From Ischnura elegans (Eukaryota > Arthropoda > Insecta > Odonata > Coenagrionidae): DNA of 64,000 bases. Of the stretch, positions 46,501 to 56,423 are shown piece after piece. The stretch spans positions 56,704,968 through 56,768,967 of the forward strand of contig NC_060257.1 of the NCBI RefSeq assembly GCF_921293095.1. Direction: 5' to 3'. The position numbers and the translations under genes were made by a program. Below the pieces are notes generated by a model that ran no database searches, was not told the DNA's origin, and saw only the letters and a program-made list of their open reading frames with translations. How positions within the stretch are numbered: the stretch's first letter is position 1; every line of letters starts with the position of its first letter.

Positions 46501-48473
46501 AAGTATTTTTATCAACAACTTACTTTGTAATTAGTGACTCGCACGGATGCAAAGTTATCTCCAACAATCGTATGTTTCATCATTAAAAAATGTGTCTAAT
46601 TCGTGATTTGAACACATTATTTAAGAATTTTAGTCAAGAAAAAAAAATGTATGCGGCACGGGTCAAATTAAACGATTGAAATTTGGGGTTTATTTTCATA
46701 TGAGTGAGTCGACAACTATAAAACGTGGCGATAGACTCATTAGAATATCTGTTTCTAAATATTTGTTTTGATATATTTAATGAATGTAATATGAACAATT
46801 AAAATTAAAATTATTATTTTGACCCAAGAAGCCTTACAACTTAGTTAAGGCTTAGCGGGATCAAACTATCATATGCTACATAAAATTGTAATTCTTTGCA
46901 GAAAATATTGTTATTTTATATTTTTCATTTGTTTATGTAAAGAAAATTAATTACATTTTGATTTAACAAAAATTATTTATAGCTTTTTCCAAATGTCGAA
47001 ATAATAAAAAATATTATTATTTTTGTTATTATTATTTTATGACTAATGCATTTTTGATTATTTTTTCGTCCGCTGCAGGTCGCTCTCCTCGCCCTCGTGG
47101 CTTGCGTCTCCGCCGCCCCCGGCTACCCCCTGGCCTACCACGCCGCCCCCGTGGCCTACGCCGCCCCCGCTGTCGTGGCTCACGCCCCCGCTGTGGTCGC
47201 CCACGCCCCCGTCGCCACCTCCTACGCTAACACCTACAGGGTCTCCGTCAAGGTAAGTCCTAGTCACCCCATCCAATTAAACTATGAGAGAACCACGACC
47301 TAGAAAAGTCATGCCCATTAGTGCCAAGGGTGGATCTGATTATGCGAGGCTATTTTGCTCCATGACCCATTTTATATTTCCAAGTTTAAAACTAATTTTT
47401 TTATAATAATAATTGCCTTTATTTGCATATAAAAACTTGGTCCTTATAAGCCATATGGCTTGTCAGAAGGTTCTAGTTATTCAATACAACATGTGGCACA
47501 TTGAGAGCATAGCATTTATATTACAAGTTTCAACTTCAACTTTAGGGGCTTTTAAAATACACTATGATAATTTAATATATTTTTAAATTATGATATTTTT
47601 TTAGCTCATGACGTGATAAAATTAAATTTATAACCGAGTGAAAATTAAAAAAAACTTTTATTTTTTTATTCCACATGATTTGAGAAAGGCTTCGTAGATT
47701 CAAAGCATTTCTGTAAAGTGGTTTGTAAAGTTCAACATGTTACTATGTTGTTAATACTTATTAAAATTCATTTACACAATAAGTATAGAATTAGACCTTA
47801 TTTAGACCGGTGTATAATGTCAGAATATATCAAATTAGGTCTTTTTTAATATTATCCTGCCCCACTACTGTTAACAATGTCCCTCGCAAAAATTGCCAAA
47901 AGCGCGACAGTGCTCCTTCCGCAAGTCAATATTCATTTTATGATATAATTATATATTTTTTTAAATTAATAAATAACTTATATTTTTTTAAATGTCGTCA
48001 AAAAATATATATTTAAAAGGCGGAACTATATTTTATAGTTTTCCCCGAGATTTTGAATGTTTAATTTCAGATAGAATATTTTCTATAGACTACAGAAAAA
48101 TTAGCAAAAATGATTAGGAAATTTTAGAACCTTAAAGTTACTAAACTCTCAAAGTTTTAAGGTTTGTTATCACGAGGCAATTTTATGTGAAATCATGCAT
48201 TTGAAATAGAATTCATTTGAAAATTATACCGCAGAGTTTTCTCAAAATGCAAGATTGGTCGTGTTTTGTAAAGTGCGATATTTATATATGTTTCAATGTG
48301 ACTAATCCTTGTATTCATTGTGATTCCGTTATTAGGCCCCCGTTGTGGCTGCTGCCCCCGCTCTTGTTGCTCACGCCCCCGTGGCCTACGCCGCCGCCCC
48401 CGTCGTCCACGCCGCCCCCGTGGCCTACGCCGCCGCCCCCGCTCTCGTCAAGTCCTATGGATACCTGCACTAA
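43520..48473 (+). CDS. secreted AAP-repeat cuticle-type protein (gene B), 3 exons
   Basis: Coding exons are 43520-43531, 47079-47252 and 48336-48473, giving 107 residues; both introns are GT-AG and phase 0, exactly as in gene A. The signal peptide MYKLVALLALVACVSA is followed by PGYPLAYHAAPVAYAAPAVV and further AHAP and AYAAAPVV repeats, ending SYGYLH. The block VATSYANTYRVSVK before intron 2 corresponds to IATSYANVHKVSIK in gene A. It has no R&R chitin-binding motif. Codons are almost all G/C-ending (GCC, CCC, GTC), leaving other frames falsely open. It is probably a structural component of cuticle; the family match is by composition and gene structure, not a search. Intron 1 carries a mariner insertion, but splice sites and frame are intact. 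Confidence 0.9.
43733..44315 (+). repeat. degenerate local repeats in intron 1
   Basis: The motif GCTCTAAGAGTTATTGAAG.CCAGAATA recurs at about 43735, 43847, 43989 and 44289, and CTCTGATATA/CTGAAATA units are reiterated at 44036-44090. 44010-44268 is the left copy of a 304-bp duplication whose right copy starts at 45567. Confidence 0.75.
44316..45564 (-). mobile_element. mariner transposon, 1249 bp
   Basis: The left end CGAGGTGTGTTCAAAAAATA then TCGCGA is inverted at the right with one mismatch in 26, and TA flanks both sides (44314-44315, 45565-45566). Length and TIR sequence are typical of mariner. The transposase runs on the minus strand, antisense to the host gene. The target was a GAATATAATCTGG sequence, still intact in the neighbouring repeat copy at 44010. 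Confidence 0.95.
44370..45368 (-). pseudogene. mariner transposase, defective
   Basis: Start chosen at 45368 (MDQRTCIKFCVKNEIKCADA); an upstream in-frame ATG at 45491 adds 41 residues unlike mariner. The N-terminal helix-turn-helix region (YRWYKMFSEGREDVNDEEGA GRPS, then ITVREVAEDLNIS) is followed by LGMRRV. The expected linker of about 30-35 residues is replaced by a short GLGWVWVRD before DPNLLQRVITGDESW. Catalytic Asps are in TGDESW, HHDNAPAHTS and PYSPDLAPCDFF, fitting D,D34D. An in-frame TAA at 44478-44480 follows EELNKI, after which the usual tail (FLKCFEDWKNRWHKC, ISHGDYFEGD) continues in the same frame to a stop at 44370. The linker loss and stop make an active enzyme unlikely. Confidence 0.92.
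45567..45823 (+). repeat. right copy of intron duplication split by mariner
   Basis: TAATCTGGGCTCCCACTCTA..TCTGCCATAGCTTTGGTATA..GGAGTAAGACCATTTTTAAA..ACTGGTAAA matches 44012-44268 at about 90% identity. Confidence 0.9.
45990..46330 (+). repeat. paired tRNA-like SINE fragments
   Basis: AACTAGGGAATGAGTTG..TTTTCTTTCCTGAGGATC..CAAGTTCGAATACCGGCGAT at 45990-46110 recurs at 46198-46325 with AAGGTTCGTACCCCGGTCAA. Both end in an AAATTTTT(A) tail. The GTTCGAATACC/GTTCGTACCCC stretches resemble B boxes. Confidence 0.55.
47253..48335 (+). other. intron 2 of gene B (1083 bp)
   Basis: Donor GTAAGTCC after AAG, acceptor CCGTTATTAG before GCCCCC. AT-rich; no element recognised. Confidence 0.85.
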
Positions 48474-48622
48474 GTGTTCCCGGCCGAAACGTCGACAGTC
48501 GAATCACACCAAGTGACGGAAGACATGGCGAGGGGTACAACGCCCCTCTTCAACATCCTCTAGACTGAACACCAACGACTATTAATTTATGATTCTGTAA
48601 ATTATGTCTGAAATTTCTGTCC

Positions 48623-48628
48623 AATAAA
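48623..48628 (+). terminator. polyadenylation signal of gene B
   Basis: AATAAA in CCAATAAAAAACAAACAC, 150 bp after the stop codon, followed by an A-rich stretch. The sequence around it is copied near 51.85 kb in a mutated form. Confidence 0.75.
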
Positions 48629-50470
48629 AAACAAACACATTAAAAAAAAATTCAATCCATCATTTCTACTTTCGATCACATGCGTAAACGTATACGACCC
48701 TCTCGACGATGGAAAAAATTTCGGTCGAAATTGATTTTTCGAGCAATCGATTTTAAATTGAAATGAAAAGCTTGACTCTTCACAGGAATCGAGATTTGAA
48801 TTCAAAATATCGATTAATTGAAAAAATCGACGATTCTTAAAAAAAAAACAGAACAAAACTATGTTCACTACTAATTCGAAAAACACTCAAAATACACATT
48901 TGAGTCTTAGAAGAAATCTACTTAAAATAACATTAACATTAATTTTTTAAGAAAGATTGTCTTAATTATCGACGGCATGCCTATCCAATTTCGCCAGCCT
49001 TAAAAAAAAGTATTTCATGTGGGACGGATAATGTTATTATATGCCAAGAGTTACGCTGTTGAGATCAGACGAAATTGTTAAGGTCGAAGTTGAAAAATCA
49101 AGTTTGGAACGAAACTTGAAGATCATGTCTTGAACTCGATTTCCTCGATCTTGGACATTCAAAACTCGATTTTCAATTTTAATCGAATTCGACTATTCCA
49201 TCACTTTGTATACACTTTACCAAAAATAATTTATTATTTTTTCTAAACAACAATCCTCGGAGTGGGAGGTGTTCCATGGAAATCAGCTGGCCCCTTACTC
49301 TAAATAGTGATTTCACCCATCAGTGCCTAAGTCTGCGTTGATCTGCACCCTCACCTATTGGAAGAACCCTAAGATTACTATCATTAACTACTTTCTCGTA
49401 TTTACAAATGGCCGAAACATCAATAGTCACCGGCCCCTTACTCTGATTAGTGATTTCACACGCCCGAGGCTTAATCTGAGGAGAGGTCTATCCTACCTAT
49501 TTCAAAGGATCCTTTGAGCACCACCATTTAGGACTCGCACTTACACGGGTGCGAACCATCAACAGTCATTTCCAAATGAGAGAAAGCAGTAAACGCATTT
49601 AAAAAAATACAACTCCATAATTTTTACCTTGGAACTCATGCGTAAACGCAGATAAGACTCAGTATAAACGTTACGATAAATATTTACTAACTTTGAAAAA
49701 TAGTGATTTCATACACCCGTGGCTAGGTCTGCGGCGAGCTCCACCCTCACCTGTTCGAAGAACCATGTCATAACCACCATTAAGTACTTTCTCGTACCTA
49801 CACATCGCCGAAAGATCAACAGCCACAGGCCCTTATTCTAGCTAGTGATTTTACACGCCAGAGGCTTAATCTGAGGAGAGGTCTATCCCAGCCTATCCAA
49901 AGAACCCTATTCGCACCATTATTAAATGCTGTCTCCCTCAACATACGGCTGAACCACCAACAGGCACTGACCCCTTACTCATATTAGTGATTTTAGAGGC
50001 TCGTGGCTTAATCTGAGGGGAGCTCTACCCTCACCTATCCAAAGATCACTGTGCGCACCCCCATTCTCCAAGTGTTTTCTCACACTCACAATCAGGCCCG
50101 GCTAGAGCATAAACAGCAGTTTCCTTGTGACGGAAAACATGCTTAGGGACACAACGCTCTTCTTCAACATCCGTCCTCTGGACAGAACAACAGCGACTAT
50201 TGAGGTGGAACCTCTTTTACAAGGACCTTCGAAGAAATGCCTCAATATTTTCATACATTGAAGAGAAATGATGCCTCTGTCATTCTGTGAAAGAATAATT
50301 GGGGGTCATCCGCCGTTTAGCCCTGATAACAGGATTTGAAAATCGTGATATTCAGCTCCAAATTACATTACTCTTATGGCGGAAAACAGTCGTCTATCAT
50401 TTCAACATTTTATTTCTCATGATTTTCCCCGAAAAGGATACCTCATAAACAACTATATGGCGATCAAATA

Positions 50471-50985
50471 ATGGGGAACGTGCATGAAATTTATCATGCT
50501 AGTTAGTCTCAATGAATAGAAAATTTTCTCACGAGTTTAAATATATAAACCAAAACTCTCCTAGCACTCCACAAACGTCAATAAATGCTATTTAAAATGC
50601 TCGAATATCGCTTGATGTCACGTGACCTGAAACGCCTTCTGACGTCATCGGACGGTACACCATTCACTTCGCTAAGAGAGTAGAGCGGTAGAGCCTTGAT
50701 TGCAAGATATCGGAGCAAAAATGGTAATTATTTTCGCCAAATTTGCATTTGAGCCGCTGCATTGACCGATTTTCTATCCACTTCCTCAGTCTGTCATCAG
50801 TGGATACCGTGCTGTGACGTCACGCTCCGATGACGTAGTGTTTTCAAGCAGCTGATGAAGATCAATTTTTAAAGACTCATAACTCAGCTAAAAAGCATTA
50901 TCCATACGCGAAATTTTCGGCGAGTACATTTGAGGTAGAGGCCTTCTCATTCCAGTACCTTAAAAAAAATGTGCATGCTCCCCAT
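50471..50985. mobile_element. TA-flanked MITE, 515 bp
   Basis: Left end ATGGGGAACGTGCATG, right end inverted (CATGCTCCCCAT), with TA on each side (50469-50470, 50986-50987). No coding capacity. It sits between copies of the gene B downstream repeat. Confidence 0.7.
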
Positions 50986-52110
50986 TAGCGAATACAATGT
51001 ATTTTTAACGTTACCTTATCGGCCATTTAATACAGATATTTATGATTGAAAAACGGGGATGAGCCTCACCTCCGTTTAGTAGCCGCCATATTGAAACAAG
51101 CATGGCAACTATGCTCGAGGAGTAAACAATAGCATTGCCTCCCATTTATGTCTCAAGTTAAGATTGCACACGATTTACTATACACCAAAGTATGTAATTT
51201 TTCAGTGCTCGTAGTTAAAGGTTTTCCTGTAAGCGCCCAAATTTTATTAAACATGCAAATAATAATGACTGGAATGAAATGCATCTCTTGAAATTGTCGG
51301 CGTATCGCTTTAAAAGCGACAATAATTAGTGAATTTAGCTAAATCTAATTAGTGAATTTACATACCCTTGGCCTAATATGCGGAGAGCTCTACCATAATC
51401 TATCCGAAGGACTCTGTGAGCACCACCATTTTGAGCGGGTTACATGGGATAAATGGGACTAGAACTTAAAGATTATGGTCGCTAAATCTAAGGCTACGCA
51501 ATCCAGTAAGCTTTCAGAGGGACAGATCCTTGGTTCATGTTCCCGGTAAAGGATTGAGACGCACCCAACTATCATATTCTCGGTGCGACGTGGTCCAGGA
51601 AAATGATATGACCCCTTCTTCCTTGAATATATAAAATTCACACATTCGTGGCTTAGTCTGCGGTGAGTTCTACCCTCACCTATCCGAAGAGCCCTTTGTG
51701 CACCGGCATAAGTGCTTTATCGCAAATATACATGGCAGAAACATCAACAGCCATTTCCAAGAGATGGAAAACATGCGAAGGGGTACAATACCCCCCTCAA
51801 AACTTAACTAAACTGATATCCAGAGATTAATTTATGTTTCTGTGCATAACTTATGAGATATTCCTTCCAGAGAAAACAAATAATTTCACTTTATGATTTC
51901 TACCTTCGATATCATGCGTTAAAAGATATTCTCTGTATAAGATTTACCAAATAAAATTTAATTATTAACTTTGCCAAACAACAAACCAAGGAGTAGGAGG
52001 TGCAGGAGAAACCAACTGGCTCCTTACTATATTTAGCGATTTCACTACCCCGTGTCTTAATCTGAGGAGAGCTCTACCCTAACCTATCCGTTCCTCAGTG
52101 CGGTTAACAG

Positions 52111-52787
52111 GGCCTTAACCATCAGGGTCTTGGTCAGGCACTCGAGGTGAAAATATTTTACAACTGTATTCATTATACCACTCGGTAACGTATTCATGGT
52201 ACCCGACCTGACAACCTGTCTGCCGTCCCTGGCTAATAATCCTAGCTAGGGCCCTGGAGGCTAATAGCTGAAGGCATTCTATTTAAGCGAAATCATATAA
52301 AAAAATTCAAAAATGGCGACGCAAAATTTCTTCAGGCCGACAGAAAGACCAGATCCATACTGACATTGAGTTATTTCTATCCTTCCTCCTTTCGCCATGG
52401 AAGTCCTCTAAATATTCCTCCTATCTCTCCCAAAACCGCACAGATGACCTTAGGTTTCAGTAACCTCGCCAAATATCCAAATACAATAACCTTGGGTGAG
52501 TCAATGGACAGAAACGGAGGAATAGTTAATGGGTATCTTTTGCAGCAAATAATAAAAAATAAAGTAAAAAGGATTAAAAATTACTCTTTTACCAAAAAAA
52601 GTTTAAACCCACTAGAAAGAAAAAAAACCAGTTTTTCTTCAATATAGGAGAATAAAGCTTGGGTGCTGATTACGTTATTTTGAATTGAGTGTATATGAGC
52701 CTGATAGGTGAGTCAGGATTGGCACGAAATATTAATATCCAAACTTAAAAACCAATAAAGTATCAAACCATTGAAATTCTAAACCAA
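52111..52787. other. intergenic, nothing supported
   Basis: A 93-codon + frame at 52366-52647 begins MSYFYPSSFRHGSPLNIPPI; unrecognised and probably chance. Confidence 0.4.
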
Positions 52788-53040
52788 TAGGGTGGTTTCC
52801 TATTATTTTTCATTGCCTAAATCGAAAGACTATTACCCCTGGAGTACATATTTCACGCTTTTAGATTTTTAAATGACGATATCCATTTTTTGCGATTAAA
52901 TGAAAAGTGAAAATTTTCAAGCGCGCGAATACGCGACGGCTAAGTATGATTGCTGGGAAAAGCCCGTGTGTCGTCAATCTGGTTCCGGCTGCCGCTGTGT
53001 GAGGCCACCTTGATGCGAGGCTATGATCGCCGATACTTAC

Positions 53041-53084
53041 CTGGGTAATCATGCTACCTGCTAGCAGGTAGCATGATTACCCAG
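53041..53084. repeat. 44-bp perfect palindrome
   Basis: CTGGGTAATCATGCTACCTG then CT is followed with no spacer by its exact reverse complement, which ends CATGATTACCCAG. The homologous place near 60.65 kb keeps only one diverged arm. Confidence 0.97.
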
Positions 53085-53984
53085 CCAGCAGGTAGCGTTT
53101 GGCTTAAATAAGGATTATTAATACCCTAGCAAACGAGGGAAACTTTCCTACCATAGGCAATAAGCTCTGTGCCTCATACATGCATTGGTAATCTCAGGCA
53201 ATGCATAACTCCTGACTACTCGTATAGCATCTGGGCTCCTGTGACGACACGTGGAGTGGCATCGCATGGGCGCCAATCTGGCCTTTTTCAAATGAGGTGA
53301 AAATTGATCATTAACAGTCGTCTAAACTGAGATTTCTAAAACGAAATAATTTTAATATTATGAATACACTAATAGTGGGTAACGAATCGCAATTAATGCC
53401 TTTCGTTTTCTTAGATGAGGGAAACTACTCTATTGAATGTCTAAATTTAATGAGCAACCACGCTTGATTCTCCGAGTGCTGAAAAGTTAATTTTTTATAC
53501 TTTTTATTGCATATTATACGGTTTTTGGAAAAATCGTGTTTTCTTAAAATCTCGTCTATTTAATTTTTATTCCTTACGTTTTAGTGGTGAATTATGAAAT
53601 CCATTAAATCTTAGCTTTTAAAGAAATTCCTGCAAAACAATTCTGTCTAACGCCATCTATATAGAAAATTTAGATCTATTTTTCTATATGGAAATTTAGT
53701 TAGCCAACTTTTATTTTTCTCATATACATAATATTACAAAAGAGGACCCCGAAGTCGGCCTCCAATGTGTTGTCAACAATCGCGCATTTAAATGGATTTA
53801 TAAAAGTCTCGTCTCGTCGCTGACGGACGAAGTGAACCGGGTTTCATGGGGAAATATTGTATAAGTAGTAAATATTGTATAACCGAAATTTATACACAAC
53901 ATGATGTGATCTATCACATTCATAAAAGCCTAATGCTACTCCTCGTAATTACAAACATTATAACGCAGATTATAGAAAGAAAAA

Positions 53985-54110
53985 GTGGATCGCATAGCAC
54001 TCATCATCGTGGATATTATTGAAAACAGATTAAAATGCAACCGAAGTGGCAACAGAATTCAGCCTTCTATGGAATAGAATTGGGCCTCCTCTATGCAGTC
54101 CCCTTGCATA
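53985..54110 (-). repeat. diverged inverted copy of the 247-bp satellite unit
   Basis: On the minus strand: CTGCATAGAGGAGGCCCAAT, CCATAGAAGGCTGAATTCTG, TTGCCACTTCGGTTGCATTT, GATGAGTGCTATGCGATCCAC, in the same order as in the array units. Confidence 0.85.
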
Positions 54111-54883
54111 ACACTATCCAAGAAGATGAAATGTGTCCACCTCCTCTGAAACTAGTTTTTTTTCTACCTTCCTTCCATAATCATGGCTACTACGAAAAAT
54201 TCATAACAGCCTCAATCCTGAAGAAACTCTGGAAGCGCACGACATCGCACGGTACCTCTTTCAGTTCTGCTATTTTCCCACGCAATGCGTTCTTACATAA
54301 TATCCTCGTGAATTCTTGTCTCTTGCCTCCCATCAGCTGATTTTGTCGCTGCGAGAAAATCCATGTTGCAAGGGAGAACGAGGAAAATTAGCTACTTGCT
54401 TTTGCTTCAGGGCAATCCACACCGGCAAGAAATAAATTAGGAGAAATTCATTCGATACTTCGGAAAAACACTACCACCACTAGTGGATTAAAGGAATCAT
54501 ATCCTCTCGACCGATGTTTTTTTTCTTTTTTTTTCGCAGCGACCATAAATATCCAAATATTGTATACTGGATATATACCCCTATTCATGCCAACTGATTC
54601 CCATTAGGATATTTTTCAATGTACTTATTATCCCGCAATGCATTAGCCCGCAAGAGATACGCTTCTCGGCGAATTTAATCGTTTATTGCTGAGAAATTAT
54701 CTCATTTCAACTATCTATATATGAACATACTGCCACAAATAATACTTCTTGCGGGCTAATAAGAATATTGACAAGTATCCTAGAGATTGGAGCGCTACTA
54801 TTCGCGGCGACCGGCGGGGGTGGATGGAATCGCGGGAATGGAGAATAGTGAGGACTCCTGTAGTAATTTAAACTCTATCATTA

Positions 54884-55060
54884 TTACTATTAAAATATTT
54901 CCACTCATGGTTTCCTGCCCTTCAAAATGGAATTATCGGAGCGCATTTTCACATGTGGAAATATTTTTAGGGGAGGTATTCCATTGCAAAAATGTAAAAC
55001 CACGGCGGTGGATATTCGGGAATTTGGCGACTCGCTCTGAGTGGCGACTCAACTCATACA
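54884..55060 (+). repeat. copy of the satellite-flanking repeat
   Basis: Matches 24075-24260, ending GAGTGGCGACTCAACTCA, where the array has GAGTGGTGACTCAACTTA; similarity stops there. Confidence 0.85.
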
Positions 55061-55357
55061 TATTTACTTGAACTCTATGACGCCTACTTTCTCGTTTTAA
55101 ACATACTTCACCACTTTGAAAATTTTCAGGTTTTATAGAGTAAAACTTTTCCATCAGGAATCATAATGACGTCACACGGGCTTTTCCCAGCAATCATACT
55201 TAGCCGTCGCGTATTCGCGCGCTTGAAAATGTTAACTTTTCATTTAATCGCGAAAAATAGATATTGTCATTTAAAAATCTAAAAGCGTGAAATACGTAAT
55301 TTATGGGTAATAGTCTTTCGATTTAGCCAATAAAGAAAATAATAGGAAACCACCCTA

Positions 55358-55823
55358 CTGAAGGAGGGACTTGCGGGGTGACACGAAAAATTCTTCATGC
55401 AAACCTACTTCAAATATGCTTTAGAATACGTTTATAAAAATTGCGTATTGCTCTATTACTGGTAAAGTTTCTCTTTCTTGAGGGTGCAAACACGCAATAA
55501 TATTAGAATTAATTTTAAATCCGTCATTTAAAAATCTGAAAGCGTGAACCCCGCACTCCAGGGGTAGTTGTAAAAGTTTTGGAAACCTGAAACATTTCAG
55601 AGGTACAATTTTCAAATATGAGGTGCAGACAAATGTGGAATAGGCTCTACACTATACATAAACCCTGAAAATTTGAAGACAATAGAGCAAGTTTTAAAGG
55701 AGTCTTGAAAATCAATTGATTGAGTAGGTGTGATGTGTACTCTTAATTGAACATTGAAAGCATCAGATGAACTCGTATATGACGTAAGAACTAAAAGTTT
55801 GATACATGGATCATAGAAAATAA
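55358..55823. other. intergenic with a short TIR-family fragment
   Basis: GTCATTTAAAAATCTGAAAGCG at 55523 plus about 40 bp matches the minus-strand end of the 2566-bp element; the rest is unrecognised. Confidence 0.5.
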
Positions 55824-56341
55824 GGCCGTTTTCCAATTCGCAATTATTTACCCTCCGTGCACTTTTCGATCGTCAACTTACGGATGTGACGACAGCAAGG
55901 GTGGATCCAATCGGCGAGGGCGCAAGGGAACGAAGGGTAAGTGAGCAAGGGAGCGCGGATGATCCCTCACTACCTTCCCCTCGTAGGAAGTGGACGTCAA
56001 AATGGCGGCAATGGAAAACTCGGAAATCTTGAACTGGAGTTGTAAGTAATTTTTTGTTTATTATGTGAAGATAGAGCGTCCAATCGATGCCAGAAAAGTC
56101 AAAATACCAATCAGTATAAATTACAAACGTAAACAAACCGAGTAGCAGGGTGAAATTAATTCTTAAATCAACCACAAGATGTCCTAAACCGACCCTGCGC
56201 TTCACGTTTCGTTACTGCCAATAGTTCGAATTATTTCCGTTCACACCTTATGGCGCCAGTAGAGCATTTGTAAGGGAGCAGGGTGGAAGGGAGAAAGGGA
56301 ACGAGGGAATGAGTGCATGCTACGTGGATTGGAAAACGGCC
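55824..56341. mobile_element. Harbinger-like MITE, 518 bp
   Basis: TIRs GGCCGTTTTCCAAT are a perfect 14-bp inverse pair, flanked by TAA on both sides (55821-55823, 56342-56344). A 3-bp TWA duplication with TIRs starting GG/GC is typical of PIF/Harbinger. GC-rich interior with an AAGGGAACGAAGGG-type repeat; the 110-codon minus-strand frame inside is unrecognised. Confidence 0.8.
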
Positions 56342-56423
56342 TAAGTGTAGGAAAAATTTGCACTGGATCCGCTAAAAATTTTGAATTCATTAGTAGTGAA
56401 GGTAGCTCGGGTCCTCCTCCGGG

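Larger units (their letters stand above)
43532..47078 (+). other. intron 1 of gene B (3547 bp)
   Basis: Donor GTGAGTCT, acceptor CCGCTGCAG. It holds diverged local repeats, a mariner insertion and a pair of SINE-like sequences. 46.35-47.05 kb is plain AT-rich sequence. Confidence 0.85.
48474..52110 (+). repeat. degenerate copies of gene B 3' UTR and a 140-170 bp unit
   Basis: The 3' UTR run GACGGAAGACATGGCGAGGG..ACAACGCCCCTCTTCAACAT..ACCAACGACTATTAATTTATG recurs near 50130-50200 (GACGGAAAACATGCTTAGGG..CTCTTCTTCAACATCC) and 51755-51840 (GATGGAAAACATGCGAAGGG..ATTAATTTATG), and partly at 49560-49660. A second unit, CCCCTTACTC..TAGTGATTTCAC..GGCTTAATCTGAGGAGAG..TCTACCCTCACCTATCC..GCACCACCATT, occurs about eight times from 49290, 49432, 49695, 49830, 49972, 51348, 51630 and 52010. 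No AAP-coding exon remains in these copies. Confidence 0.75.
52790..55355. mobile_element. long-TIR element, 2566 bp
   Basis: About 205 bp at the left (GGGTGGTTTCCTATTATTTT.. to ..GCTGGGAAAAGCCCGTGTG) is repeated in inverse at the right at nearly 90% identity; TA flanks both sides (52788-52789, 55356-55357). The first 650 bp are also present as a diverged copy at 60395-61040. Inside are 53985-54110, an inverted diverged copy of part of the 247-bp satellite unit, and 54884-55060, the sequence that flanks the satellite array. No transposase motif was seen. A pair of independent inverted insertions is the alternative, but the matching TA ends argue for one element. Confidence 0.75.

Noticed and set aside
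47039-47276. Arg/Pro-rich (+) and Gly/Val-rich (-) frames over gene B exon 2
   Set aside because: They are other-frame readings of GCC-CCC-GTC repeats; the AAP frame has the signal peptide and splice sites.
48217-48568. Pro-rich and Arg-rich frames over gene B exon 3
   Set aside because: Shadow frames of the AAP exon; they extend through the acceptor and past the true stop.
55873-56205. 110-codon minus frame
   Set aside because: Lies inside a 518-bp MITE and resembles no transposase.
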